Source of the DNA: Pseudomonas mangrovi
GTDB taxonomy: Bacteria > Pseudomonadota > Gammaproteobacteria > Pseudomonadales > Pseudomonadaceae
Assembly: GCF_003052585.1 (NCBI RefSeq)
Contig: NZ_QASN01000017.1
Coordinates: 248,001 to 312,000, forward strand
Length of the DNA stretch: 64,000 nucleotides
Reading direction: 5' to 3'
The first letter of the stretch is position 1, and each line of letters begins with the position of its first letter. This document shows, piece by piece, positions 12,227 through 20,825 of this stretch. The position numbers were made by a program, and so were the translations under genes. The notes beneath the pieces are model-generated. The model saw nothing but the letters and a program-made list of their open reading frames with translations. It made no database searches and was not told the DNA's origin.

Positions 12227-13276
12227 TCAGCCGCGGCTTGGTTGACCGGAAAGCGTCCAGTCGGCCTCGCCCGCAGTGGGTAGGGGTACGCGCAGGGCAG
12301 GCCTGCGCAGGCGATAGTTGATCAGTACAAGAACCAGCAACAGGGCAGCGCCGCCAGCGTTGTGCGCCACCGCCACCGCCAGCGGCAGATGCAGCAGCAC
12401 ATTGCTCAGGCCCAGACCGATCTGCAGCGCCAGCGCCGCCAGCAGTAGCCCGGCAAGGCGCGGCAGTCGGTTGCGCCAGAGCTGCCAGGCAAGCAGCAGC
12501 AGAACGGCACAGACCAGCAGTGCGCCCAGACGATGGCTCATGTGAATCGCGGTGCGCGCCTCGCCATAGAGCTGGCCGCCCAGATAGTTGGGGCCGACAT
12601 GCTGGGCCAGATTGAAGCCACTGGCGAAGTCCATCTCCGGCCACCACTCACCATGGCAGGTCGGCAGATCGGTACAGGCGACCGCAGCGTAGTTGGCGCT
12701 GACCCAGCCTCCCAGCGCGATCTGGCCGATCACCAGCAGCAGTCCGACCCGCGCGACGACTCGAAGCACACGCGGCACCGCCGCCATCGCCGGAACCCGC
12801 CCGGAGAGGCGCACGCTCAGCAGGAACAGCAGTGACAGGGTCGCGAAGCCGCCGAGAAGGTGTGCGCTGACTATCTGCGGCCAGAGCTTGAGGGTCACCG
12901 TCCACATGCCGAAGGCTGCCTGGATGATGACAATTGCCAGCAACGCCAGCGGCAACTTCAAGGGTTGGCCAGGCTCGCGACGGCGGCGCAGTGCCTGCAC
13001 GGCGAGGCCGAGAATGACCAGGCCCAACGCGCCAGCGAAGTAGCGATGAACCATCTCGTTCCAGCCCTTGATCACCTCCAGCGGCGCGTCTGGGAAACGC
13101 TCGGCCGCCAGCACCTGCTTGTGTTCGCTCATCGGCACACCGAGGAAGCCGTAGCAACCAGGCCAGTCGGGACAGCCCAGGCCGGCATGGGTAAGCCGGG
13201 TGTAGGCGCCCAGCAGCACCACCACTACGGCCAGCACCGTGGCGAACAGTGCCAGGCGAAATCCGGGTCGACTCAT
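12227..13276 (-). CDS. ctaA: heme A synthase
   Basis: It oxidises heme O to heme A, the prosthetic group of the aa3 oxidase encoded nearby. The 349-residue COX15/CtaA protein has about eight membrane segments. Conserved heme-ligand histidine regions are TRLTHAGLGCPDWPGCYGF, EMVHRYFAG, SAHLLGGFATL and IHMSHRLGALLV. The CPDWPGC cysteine pair of bacterial CtaA is present. ATG 13276 follows CAGGAGAGCTATCG. It continues the minus-strand assembly cluster. Confidence 0.95.
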   Translation of the reverse strand: MSRPGFRLALFATVLAVVVVLLGAYTRLTHAGLGCPDWPGCYGFLGVPMSEHKQVLAAERFPDAPLEVIKGWNEMVHRYFAGALGLVILGLAVQALRRRREPGQPLKLPLALLAIVIIQAAFGMWTVTLKLWPQIVSAHLLGGFATLSLLFLLSVRLSGRVPAMAAVPRVLRVVARVGLLLVIGQIALGGWVSANYAAVACTDLPTCHGEWWPEMDFASGFNLAQHVGPNYLGGQLYGEARTAIHMSHRLGALLVCAVLLLLAWQLWRNRLPRLAGLLLAALALQIGLGLSNVLLHLPLAVAVAHNAGGAALLLVLVLINYRLRRPALRVPLPTAGEADWTLSGQPSRG

Positions 13277-13291
13277 CGATAGCTCTCCTGT

Positions 13292-13867
13292 TCAGCCGAT
13301 GCGCGACAGTTTCAGCAGCAGCTGCAGATCCTTGAGAATCGCGCGGCCGCTGGCGCTGACGTCGTAGCGCAGGACCAGATTGCCCAGCGGATCGACGATC
13401 CACAGCGCAGGCGTATCGCCTTCGGCCTCGCTGCGATAGGCCTGGGTGTCCAGCAGGTAACGCCCCAACTGCGGGTATTCGCGTTGCAGAGTCGCCTCAT
13501 AGTCGTCAGCCAACGGCTCGCTGATCGCCAGGGCATGGCTGGCGCGGGCGGTTTCGCGGTTCAGTCCGATCTGGATCTGTCGAGCCAGGTAGACCAACTG
13601 ACGGCAATCCTCGGCACAGGTCCGCGGCGCGGTCACCAACAGCTGCCAACGCTTCTCGTCGGCCTGCACCCCGAGATCGCCACGGGTGCTGCCGTCACCG
13701 ATCAGCTCGCCATGATAGGTACGCGTTTCCGGCACCCAGAAACGCCACTGGTACATCGCACTGGCGAGCACCATAGGGCCGAGGACGATCGCCAGGAGCG
13801 CCAGCAGCAGCCAGCGGCCGCGCCGCGAAGGTGGCGCGTCATTCACGCTCAGGGCCGGATTCATCAT
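13292..13867 (-). CDS. membrane-anchored thioredoxin-like protein of the cox cluster
   Basis: A 191-residue conserved protein between SURF1 and ctaA, in the same place as PA0111 in P. aeruginosa. One N-terminal transmembrane helix (RWLLLALLAIVLGPMVLASA) is followed by a periplasmic domain. That domain contains LLVTAPRTCAEDCRQLVYLAR, which recalls the SCO/thioredoxin CxxxC region, and a C-terminal WIVDPLGNLVLRYD strand resembling the end of SCO proteins. A role in oxidase metal or redox assembly is an inference from fold resemblance and location. The first of two tandem ATGs is used; it overlaps the surf1 end by 29 bp. Confidence 0.8.
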   Translation of the reverse strand: MMNPALSVNDAPPSRRGRWLLLALLAIVLGPMVLASAMYQWRFWVPETRTYHGELIGDGSTRGDLGVQADEKRWQLLVTAPRTCAEDCRQLVYLARQIQIGLNRETARASHALAISEPLADDYEATLQREYPQLGRYLLDTQAYRSEAEGDTPALWIVDPLGNLVLRYDVSASGRAILKDLQLLLKLSRIG

Positions 13868-14573
13868 TGTTGTTCTCCCGTGCGTTGTGAATTCCGAGGT
13901 AGATGAACAGACAGAGCAGGGCGATCGCCAAGGCGAACCACTGCAGGGCATAACCAAGGTGCTTTTCAGGTGCCATCGAGACCACCGGCCAGTCCGCCTG
14001 CAACGCAGCAGGACCGGGCTCCAGACGCAGCTCGTAGGCCAGTCCGCTGCGCTGCAGCTGGGCCCAGAGGCGCTCCGGCTCGACCTGGGTCACCAGTCGC
14101 GGCCACCCTGCGTCAATCCGCTCCGGCTGCAGACGCAGCGGCTTGCCCAACGGCACCTGGACCCAGGCATACAGACTCACCAGACCTTCAGGAGTGCTGA
14201 ACACCGGTCGACTGCGTCGGTCCGGCCAGGGCTGCCAGCCGCGATTGACCAGTAGCCAGCGGCTGCTCGGCTCGTCGAAGAACGGCTGCAACAACTCGAC
14301 GCCGACCTGGCCATTGCGTGTGCGATTGTCCAGCAGCAGGCTGTGCGTAGGATCGAAGCGCCCCTGGATGTGCACCCGGCGATAGGCCATGTCGGCCTCG
14401 TTCAGCAGCGTGTCCACATCGACCGGTGCGGCTTCGCGGCGGGTTTCGAACAGTTCGGTAAGAGCGCGTTTCTCGTCAGCGCGGGTGAGCTGCCAGTAGC
14501 CAAGCCAGAGCAGGCAGGGAAACAGTACCAACACCACCAGCGAAGGCATCCAGCCCGGACGAAAGCGGCTCAT
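13839..14573 (-). CDS. SURF1 family oxidase assembly protein
   Basis: SURF1 helps insert heme A into subunit I of cytochrome oxidase. The 244-residue protein has the family architecture: an N-terminal membrane helix (PSLVVLVLFPCLLWLGYWQL), a periplasmic domain with RVHIQGRFDP, LLVNRGWQPWP and PVVSMAPEKHLGYALQWF, and a C-terminal helix (FALAIALLCLFIYLGIHNAR). The MSRFRPGW start at 14573 is preferred to an upstream ATG, since the extra residues look non-coding. It overlaps the next gene by 29 bp. Confidence 0.9.
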   Translation of the reverse strand: MSRFRPGWMPSLVVLVLFPCLLWLGYWQLTRADEKRALTELFETRREAAPVDVDTLLNEADMAYRRVHIQGRFDPTHSLLLDNRTRNGQVGVELLQPFFDEPSSRWLLVNRGWQPWPDRRSRPVFSTPEGLVSLYAWVQVPLGKPLRLQPERIDAGWPRLVTQVEPERLWAQLQRSGLAYELRLEPGPAALQADWPVVSMAPEKHLGYALQWFALAIALLCLFIYLGIHNARENNNDESGPERE

Positions 14574-14687
14574 GGGTGCCCCGCCAACGAATGCCGAAGC
14601 TCGCGCACCGCTATCGTCCTGCCGCTGCGCGCGGCCGTCGTGCGCCTGCCTATACTGCATTGCATCCACATCCCCCGGAGTCACCCC

Positions 14688-14891
14688 ATGCTGAAACTGG
14701 CGATCGTCCTCTTGCTGCTGGCCATGTGCGCCAGCCTGTTCAGCGGCCTGTTCTTCCTGGTCAGGGACGAAGGCCGTTCTGCACGCCTGGCCAATTCACT
14801 CACGTTGCGCGTGGTCCTCGCCGGCCTGATCGTTGCCCTTCTCGTCTGGGGCTTCCACTCAGGTCAGCTGCTGATTCCCGGCGCTGCCTGA
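14688..14891 (+). CDS. twin-helix DUF2909 membrane protein
   Basis: A 67-residue protein with two hydrophobic segments (LAIVLLLLAMCASLFSGLFF and VVLAGLIVALLVWGF) joined by a short polar loop (VRDEGRSARLANSLT). This is the DUF2909 family that accompanies the cox genes of pseudomonads (PA0109 position). It is the only plus-strand gene inside the oxidase block, divergent from surf1 and ending 5 bp before convergent coxC. Function unknown; possibly a small assembly factor or subunit. ATG 14688 follows CCCGGAGTCACCCC. Confidence 0.85.
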   Translation: MLKLAIVLLLLAMCASLFSGLFFLVRDEGRSARLANSLTLRVVLAGLIVALLVWGFHSGQLLIPGAA

Positions 14892-14896
14892 GCCGC

Positions 14897-15784
14897 TCAG
14901 AGTACGTAGACGAAGACGAACAACATCAGCCAGACCACATCGACGAAGTGCCAATACCAGGCCGCCGCCTCGAAGCCGAAATGCTGCTCGCCGGTGAAGT
15001 GCCCGCGCAGAACCCGTACCAACATGACCGTGAGGATCAGCGCACCAATGGTGACGTGGGCGCCGTGAAAGCCGGTGAGCATGAAGAAGGTCGCGCCATA
15101 GATGCCCGAACCCAGGGTCAGCCCCAGCTCGGTGTAGGCATGTATGTATTCCTCGATCTGCAGCACCAGGAAGGCGGCACCCAGCAGCACGGTGAGTGCC
15201 AGCCAGAGTTTCAGCGGGCCGCGCTTGTCCTTGCGCAGGGCGTGGTGGGCGAAGGTCAGGGTGAAGCTCGAGGTCACCAGCAGGATGGTATTGATCAGCG
15301 GCAGACCCCAGGCGCTGATGACGCCGCTGGGCGCGGGGAACTGCTTGGGATCGGGCGTATCGAGCATCGGCCAGGTGTACTCGAAGCCCGGCCAGAGCAT
15401 GTTGGCGATGCCCTTGTCGCCTTCGCCGCCGAGCCAGGGGCCGGCCCAGTAGCGGATGTAGAAGAGCGCGCCGAAGAAGGCGGTGAAGAACATCACTTCC
15501 GAGAAAATGAACCAGGTCATACCCCAGCGGAAGGAGCGGTCCATCTGTGGACTGTAGAGTCCGGTGCGGCTTTCCTTGACCACGTTGCCGAACCAGCCGA
15601 ACAGCATGTAGGCGACGAACAGCGCGCCGACGAAGAAGATCAGCGGTCCGCTCGACTCGTCGCGGCCGGCCTTGAGATCGTTGAGCCAGCTGCCGAGCCC
15701 GTAGAAGGTGATCAGCAGGCCGAGGGTGGCGATGATCGGCCACTTGCTCTGGGCGGGAACGTAGTACTGCTCGTGGTTTGTCAT
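14897..15784 (-). CDS. coxC: cytochrome c oxidase subunit III
   Basis: The 295-residue subunit III of the aa3 oxidase, with seven hydrophobic helices. It supports proton uptake and stability of subunit I. Characteristic stretches are WGMTWFIFSEVMFFTAFFGA, TGFHGAHVTIGALILTVML and the C-terminal FEAAAWYWHFVDVVWLMLFV. ATG 15784 has a strong ribosome site (AAGGAGATAAAA). It lies 10 bp downstream of ctaG and ends the coxB-coxA-ctaG-coxC operon. Confidence 0.97.
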   Translation of the reverse strand: MTNHEQYYVPAQSKWPIIATLGLLITFYGLGSWLNDLKAGRDESSGPLIFFVGALFVAYMLFGWFGNVVKESRTGLYSPQMDRSFRWGMTWFIFSEVMFFTAFFGALFYIRYWAGPWLGGEGDKGIANMLWPGFEYTWPMLDTPDPKQFPAPSGVISAWGLPLINTILLVTSSFTLTFAHHALRKDKRGPLKLWLALTVLLGAAFLVLQIEEYIHAYTELGLTLGSGIYGATFFMLTGFHGAHVTIGALILTVMLVRVLRGHFTGEQHFGFEAAAWYWHFVDVVWLMLFVFVYVL

Positions 15785-15794
15785 TTTTATCTCC

Positions 15795-16343
15795 TTACCG
15801 GCCAGCCAGTTCGGCCGGCGGTGTACGCGCAGTGATATCGAACAGGGTGTAGGCCAAGGTCAGATGGTGTACATCCTTGGGCAGATCGCGGTCGACGATG
15901 AAGCGCACCGGCATCTCGATGGTCTCTCCCGGCTGCAGCACCTGCTGGGTGAAACAGAAGCACTCGGTCTTGTGGAAGTACGCGGCAGCCCGGGCCGGCG
16001 CCACGCTGGGCACCGCCTGGGCGCTCATCGGCTGGTCGGTCGGGTTATGGGCGATGAAAAGCATTTCCATGCTCGCGCCGGGATGCACTTCCATCTCGTC
16101 GCTCATCGGCTCGAAGCGCCAGACCATGCCGGCGGCGTTGGTCGAGAGAAACTGCACGCGCACGCTGCGCGCTTCGTCCACCACCTGAGCGCCGCCGTAA
16201 GCGCCGGCAGTCTTGCCGTTGATGCCGAACGCCTGGCACATCACCTCGTAGAGCGGCACCAGGGCGAAACCGAAGCCGAACATCAGCACCACCAGCAACA
16301 GCAGGTAGCGCACCAGCCGCGCGGTGGAAATGGACTCAGCCAT
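15795..16343 (-). CDS. ctaG: cytochrome c oxidase assembly protein CtaG (Cox11)
   Basis: It inserts copper into the CuB site of subunit I. The 182-residue protein has one N-terminal membrane helix (YLLLLVVLMFGFGFALVPLY) and a periplasmic beta domain with the copper-binding CxC in KTECFCFTQQ. The start MAESISTARLVRYLL at 16343 is preferred: it overlaps the coxA stop by 8 bp, matches the family length of about 183, and follows CAGGTCCGTCGC. A longer alternative starts at 16373 (MSTNIVQVRR). Confidence 0.93.
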   Translation of the reverse strand: MAESISTARLVRYLLLLVVLMFGFGFALVPLYEVMCQAFGINGKTAGAYGGAQVVDEARSVRVQFLSTNAAGMVWRFEPMSDEMEVHPGASMEMLFIAHNPTDQPMSAQAVPSVAPARAAAYFHKTECFCFTQQVLQPGETIEMPVRFIVDRDLPKDVHHLTLAYTLFDITARTPPAELAGR

Positions 16344-17964
16344 GCGACGGACCTGCACGATGTTCGTGCTCATCGGTCATGTCCGGCGGAGTACTGAAGG
16401 TGTGATAAGGCGCCGGCGACGGCACGCTCCACTCCAGCCCTTCGGCGCCATCCCAGGGTTTGGCCGATGCCGGACGACCGCCGAGGATGCACTTGATGAC
16501 GATGAACAGGAACAACAGCTGGGTGACCCCGAACATGAAGGCACCGATGCTGGAGACCATGTTGAAGTTGGCGAACATCATGTTGTAGTCGGGAATACGC
16601 CGCGGCATGCCAGCCAGGCCGACAAAGTGCATCGGGAAGAACGCCAGGTTCATGCCGACGAAGCTCATCCAGAAATGCAGCTTGGCCAGGGTCTCGTCGT
16701 ACATGTGGCCGGTCCACTTCGGCAGCCAGTAATAGGCCGAGGCGAAGATGCCGAAGATCGCACCGGGCACCAGCACGTAGTGGAAGTGCGCCACCACGAA
16801 GTAGGTGTCGTGGTACTGGAAGTCCGCCGGAGCGATCGCCAGCATCAGCCCGGAGAAGCCGCCGATGGTGAACAGGATGACGAAGGCCACCGAGAACAGC
16901 ATCGGTGCCTCGAAGGTCATCGAACCCTGCCACATGGTGCTGACCCAGTTGAACACCTTCACCCCGGTCGGCACCGCGATCAGCATGGTCGCGTACATGA
17001 AGAACAATTCGCCGGTCAGCGGGATGCCGACGGTGAACATGTGGTGCGCCCAGACGATGAACGAGAGGAAGGCAATCGCCGCGGTGGCGTAGACCATCGA
17101 GGTGTAGCCGAACAGCGGCTTGCGACTGAAGGCCGGAATGATCGCGCTGACCGCACCGAAGGCGGGCAGGATCATGATGTACACCTCGGGGTGACCGAAG
17201 AACCAGAACACATGCTGGAACAGCACCGGATCACCACCACCAGCGGCGCTGAAGAAGCTGGTACCGAAGTGGATATCCATCAGCATCATGGTCACCACCC
17301 CGGCCAGCACCGGCATTACCGCGATCAGCAGGAAGCCGGTGATCAGCCAAGTCCAGACGAACAGCGGCATCTTCATCAGCGTCATGCCGGGGGCACGCAG
17401 GTTGAGGATGGTAGCGACCACGTTGATCGCCCCCATGATCGAACTGATGCCCATCAGGTGGACGGCAAGAATGAAGAAGGTCACCGACTCCGGTGCATAG
17501 GTGGTCGACAGCGGCGCATAGAAGGTCCAGCCGAAGTTCGGACCGCCCCCCTCCATGAACAGCGTGCTGACCAGCAGACCGAACGCCGCCGGCAGCAGCC
17601 AGAAGCTGAAGTTGTTCATCCGCGGCAGGGCCATGTCCGGCGCGCCGATCATCAGCGGGATCATCCAGTTGGCCAGGCCGACGAACGCCGGCATCACCGC
17701 ACCGAAGACCATGATCAGGCCGTGCATGGTGGTCATCTGGTTGAAGAACTCCGGCTGCACGATCTGCAGGCCCGGCTGGAACAGCTCGGCGCGGATGACC
17801 ATGGCCATCGAGCCGCCGAGCAGGAACATGGCAAAGCTGAACCACAGGTACATCGAGCCGATGTCCTTGTGGTTGGTCGTCAGCAGCCAGCGTGACAGGC
17901 CCTTGGCAGGGCCGTGGTGATGGTCATGCCCGGTCGCGGCATGCGAATCGATCACTGCACTCAT
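16336..17964 (-). CDS. coxA: cytochrome c oxidase subunit I (aa3 type)
   Basis: The catalytic subunit reduces oxygen at the heme a3-CuB centre and pumps protons. The 542-residue protein has 12 membrane helices. Signature regions seen are TTMHGLIMVFGAVMPAFVG, the CuB site FWFFGHPEVYIMILPAFG, VWAHHMFTVG and the heme ligand pair region VAHFHYVLVPGAIFGIFA. The N-terminus carries a His-rich cytoplasmic patch (HAATGHDHHHG). It is preceded by coxB (11 bp gap) and overlaps ctaG. Confidence 0.98.
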   Translation of the reverse strand: MSAVIDSHAATGHDHHHGPAKGLSRWLLTTNHKDIGSMYLWFSFAMFLLGGSMAMVIRAELFQPGLQIVQPEFFNQMTTMHGLIMVFGAVMPAFVGLANWMIPLMIGAPDMALPRMNNFSFWLLPAAFGLLVSTLFMEGGGPNFGWTFYAPLSTTYAPESVTFFILAVHLMGISSIMGAINVVATILNLRAPGMTLMKMPLFVWTWLITGFLLIAVMPVLAGVVTMMLMDIHFGTSFFSAAGGGDPVLFQHVFWFFGHPEVYIMILPAFGAVSAIIPAFSRKPLFGYTSMVYATAAIAFLSFIVWAHHMFTVGIPLTGELFFMYATMLIAVPTGVKVFNWVSTMWQGSMTFEAPMLFSVAFVILFTIGGFSGLMLAIAPADFQYHDTYFVVAHFHYVLVPGAIFGIFASAYYWLPKWTGHMYDETLAKLHFWMSFVGMNLAFFPMHFVGLAGMPRRIPDYNMMFANFNMVSSIGAFMFGVTQLLFLFIVIKCILGGRPASAKPWDGAEGLEWSVPSPAPYHTFSTPPDMTDEHEHRAGPSHG

Positions 17965-17975
17965 CTCGCCCTCTC

Positions 17976-19100
17976 CTATTCCTGAGCCTGCTTGAAGGTC
18001 AACACGTCTTTGGGGGTGACCATGTCACCGACGTTGTTGCCCCATGCGTTGCGTTCGTAGGTGATGATCGCGGCGATGTCGACTTCGGACAGCTGCTTGC
18101 CGAACGCCGCCATGGCGGTTCCGGGCTTGCCGTTGACCACGATACCGATGTGTTCGGCGACTGGCCCTACGGCGATCGGCGACCCCTTGAGGGCCGGGAA
18201 CATCGGCGGCAGGCCTTCGCCTCCAGCCATGTGGCAGGCGGCGCAGGCGGTCTGATAGGCCTTCTCGCCACGCGCCATCAGCTCTTCCATCGTCCAGTCC
18301 TTGCTGGTCAGCTCCTTCAGCGCCAGCGCCTGTTCCTTGCGCTCGGCCAGCCAGACGGCGAAGTCTTCCTTGCTCTTGACCTCGACCACCACCGGCATGA
18401 AGCCATGATCCTTGCCGCACAGCTCGGTGCACTGGCCGCGGTAGATGCCCGGTTCGTCGATACGCGTCCAGGATTCGTTGACGAACCCGGGAATGGCGTC
18501 CTTCTTCACCGCCAGCGCCGGCACCGCCCAGGAATGGATGACGTCGGCAGCGGTGATCAGGAAGCGCACCTTGGTGCCGACCGGGATCACCAGCGGTTCG
18601 TCGACTTCGAGCAGGTAGTGCTCTCCCTTGGGCGCGCGGTTGTCGATCTGCGCCCGCGGTGTAGCCAGGTTGCTGAAGAACTCGACATCCTGGCCCAGGT
18701 ATTTGTAGTGCCACTTCCACTGGTAGCCGGTGACCTGGATATCCAGTTCCGGCTCGGAGGTGTCGTAGATATGGATCAGCGTGCGCGTAGCCGGGACCGC
18801 CATGCCGATCAGAATCAGCAACGGAATCACCGTCCAGAGAATTTCGACGCGAGTGTTTTCGTGGAAGTGGGCCGGTTTCTGTCCGGTCGAGCGACGATGC
18901 ATCAGCATCGACCAGAACATCACGCCGAACACCAGGACGCCTATGACTACACAGATCCAGAAGATCGTCATGTGCAGATCGAAGACCGTCCGACTGACTT
19001 CCGTGACGCCCGGCGTCATGTTGACCGTCCAGTCGGCGTGCACGGCGCCGGCCATCAGCCACAGAAGGATGCCCATCCAGACACGTGGATGTCGCTGCAT
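17976..19100 (-). CDS. coxB: cytochrome c oxidase subunit II with fused cytochrome c
   Basis: The 374-residue subunit II takes electrons from cytochrome c. It has a signal-like first helix, a second membrane helix, then the CuA cupredoxin domain with QCTELCGKDHGFMPV near residue 225, containing all the CuA ligands. A C-terminal cytochrome c domain follows, with heme motif CAACH near residue 285 and a downstream methionine candidate in GLPPMFP. This makes the enzyme a caa3-like oxidase, as in other pseudomonads. It is the first gene of coxB-coxA-ctaG-coxC. Confidence 0.97.
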   Translation of the reverse strand: MQRHPRVWMGILLWLMAGAVHADWTVNMTPGVTEVSRTVFDLHMTIFWICVVIGVLVFGVMFWSMLMHRRSTGQKPAHFHENTRVEILWTVIPLLILIGMAVPATRTLIHIYDTSEPELDIQVTGYQWKWHYKYLGQDVEFFSNLATPRAQIDNRAPKGEHYLLEVDEPLVIPVGTKVRFLITAADVIHSWAVPALAVKKDAIPGFVNESWTRIDEPGIYRGQCTELCGKDHGFMPVVVEVKSKEDFAVWLAERKEQALALKELTSKDWTMEELMARGEKAYQTACAACHMAGGEGLPPMFPALKGSPIAVGPVAEHIGIVVNGKPGTAMAAFGKQLSEVDIAAIITYERNAWGNNVGDMVTPKDVLTFKQAQE

Positions 19101-19268
19101 TGCGGGTTCCCCTTATCTTTCTTGTTATCCCGCCGGCTATGCCTGCGGCCAAGGGAGCGGCTGCCGATAATGCTGGCCGTCTGCCGAAACCCTGAACCTG
19201 CCACAGCAGTCCGGTTCCATCAGGTAACGCCTATCGCTTTCGGAGTAGTGCTTGCCTATCGCCTGGGC

Positions 19269-19296
19269 AGTATAGACAGCCCGGTCAACCTAGCAA
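19269..19296 (-). promoter_or_regulatory. candidate sigma70 promoter for coxB operon
   Basis: Read on the minus strand, TTGCTA and TATACT are separated by 16 bp, about 170 bp upstream of the coxB ATG. This is the best -35/-10 pair I found in the 344 bp between coxB and the divergent gene at 19445. The rest of that gap holds no gene I can recognise. Confidence 0.4.
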
Positions 19297-19444
19297 TTCA
19301 CTCGGAATAATGATTTTCCAAGCGACCTGCCTCTACTTGTTATAGCCAGCCTCGATAAAAGCGTGGGGATTATTCCCAACCCGTCTTGGCGACCCTGCTC
19401 CAGCGACTAAGGTGTTCTCCTGTCCGCAGCATCGGAAATTCGCC

Positions 19445-20098
19445 ATGAATACGCCCGCGCTCAGAGCGCTGATCCAGCAGGCGCAGTCACGCATTGGCGC
19501 CCGGGAGCAACTGACGCAACATATCGAACAGCGACGAACCCAGCTGCACCGCAGCATACGGCTCGATGAGGGTGACGCCGACCGCTTGCTCGGCGGTTTC
19601 GTCAGCGCCTATGTGGAACAGGTGCCGGAGCTGCTCGAGGCGGCCGACGAGGTGGCGCGCGAGGCTGGAATCGAGGCGCGACTCAAGCCGGTACTGCGTC
19701 TGGCCCAGGGTTTCTTTCTGACCCAGAACGGTGACGCGGTCGCTGACGACCTGATCGGCCTGCTCGACGAGTCCTATCTGGCCCACCGCCTGATCGAGGA
19801 GATCAATGATCGCTACATCACCTACCTGGGCCAGCCACTGATTCCACTGGACACCACCCTGGCCAACCTCATCGCCCATCAGCTGATCGGCGAAGAGTGC
19901 GCCAACCGCCTGGATGCCCAGGTCGAGGACATCGTTGCCGGTCTGCTGGATGAACAGGCCTTCAGCGAACCATCGGTGCGCGAGTATCGCGAGCGCCTGT
20001 CCAATCCGCGCACCCTGGCCGCCTGGAAGCGCTGGCCGTGCCTGTCACGCCAGCTCGGCGTGGATCTGCAGCTCAATGCCCAGACGATTCCGGGCTGA
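19445..20098 (+). CDS. conserved hypothetical protein next to cox operon
   Basis: A 217-residue cytoplasmic, mostly helical, acidic protein (start MNTPALRALIQQAQSRIGAR; conserved-looking core LRLAQGFFLTQNGDAV and LLDESYLAHRLIEEINDRYI). It has no signal or membrane segment. It occupies the position of PA0104, divergent from coxB, in P. aeruginosa. I recognise no catalytic motif. The ATG at 19445 is preferred to an upstream start because the extra residues are not conserved-looking. It overlaps the convergent gene at 20073 by 26 bp. Confidence 0.75.
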   Translation: MNTPALRALIQQAQSRIGAREQLTQHIEQRRTQLHRSIRLDEGDADRLLGGFVSAYVEQVPELLEAADEVAREAGIEARLKPVLRLAQGFFLTQNGDAVADDLIGLLDESYLAHRLIEEINDRYITYLGQPLIPLDTTLANLIAHQLIGEECANRLDAQVEDIVAGLLDEQAFSEPSVREYRERLSNPRTLAAWKRWPCLSRQLGVDLQLNAQTIPG

Positions 20099-20399
20099 CC
20101 GCGGCGGCAGCCTCGCCCGCCGGCGCCGCCCGCAACTTTTCGTTCTTGCGCAGGCCGCGCAGATTCATGCCGGCGAGACAGAACTGCAGCAGCACCAGTG
20201 CCCAGGCCTCCCGGGGCCAGCCCCAGAGGACCCAGAGCAGGTTGCTCAGCAGAAAGCAGACGAAGCCGATCATCCGCCGTCGCGGCTTGAGTGAACCGAT
20301 CAGCCAGGCGGCCAGCACGGTGGTGACCATCGCCGGCCACTGCAACAGATCGATCAGATCCAAATGCCCCTCCCACTGCCGGTAACCGAACAGAGCCAT
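20073..20399 (-). CDS. small integral membrane protein
   Basis: A 108-residue protein with three hydrophobic segments (PAMVTTVLAAWLIGSL, IGFVCFLLSNLLWVLWGW and AWALVLLQFCLAGMNLRGL) separated by basic loops (KPRRR). The pattern resembles small amino acid/quinone-like membrane proteins of about 100 residues, but I cannot name a family with confidence. ATG 20399 starts MALFGYRQWEGHLDLIDLL. The 3' end overlaps the convergent gene at 19445-20098, so the two mRNAs are antisense to each other at their ends. Confidence 0.65.
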   Translation of the reverse strand: MALFGYRQWEGHLDLIDLLQWPAMVTTVLAAWLIGSLKPRRRMIGFVCFLLSNLLWVLWGWPREAWALVLLQFCLAGMNLRGLRKNEKLRAAPAGEAAAAVSPESSGH

Positions 20400-20470
20400 G
20401 GGCAGCCGACGAGATGGATAGTTCCGCCTTCCAGGCCGTTCTATGGTTCCGACAGCAAGGCTCGAAAGCG

Positions 20471-20818
20471 GCAGCGAGTCGCCCGACACATCCCTCACCC
20501 GCCTTCGGCACCCGCTCCCGGCGGGAGAGGGAAAAGCGTGCATGCCTGAAGCTCTGCCAACGCCTACACCGCGCCATCGCCCCACAGCTGTCCTTCTCCC
20601 TGCGGGAGAAGGTGGCGCACCGCGCCGGATGAGGGTTGGCTGGTGCTGCAGGGAACTCGGCGCGGCCTGATCCGGCAGCCGCAGCGAGTCGCCTGACACA
20701 TCCCTCTCCCGGAGGTAGTGGGAAAAGCCGTACATGCTTGAAGCTTTGCATGACAACCACACCCGCCGTCGCCCCACAGCTGTCCGTCTCCCTCCGGGAA
20801 ACGCACAACTGTGGCCAG
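20471..20818. repeat. two tandem copies of a dispersed palindromic repeat
   Basis: GCAGCGAGTCGCCYGACACA occurs at 20471 and again at 20681, a 210 bp period. Each copy contains a first hairpin (near 20508-20531, CTCCCGGCGGGAG core) and a second element with CCCCACAGCTGTCC followed by a CTCCCTNCGGGAG hairpin. The same two submotifs recur at 32775-32845 and 61335-61491. No gene lies between 20400 and 20825; this repeat fills most of the gap. Confidence 0.8.
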
Positions 20819-20825
20819 AAAAGCC

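Noticed and set aside
16324..17895. 523-codon plus-strand frame rich in His, Glu and Arg
   Set aside because: It is the antisense shadow of coxA; its odd composition mirrors membrane-protein codons.
20471..20818. Possible CRISPR array
   Set aside because: Repeat units are about 210 bp apart, occur only twice and have internal hairpins; no cas genes are present.
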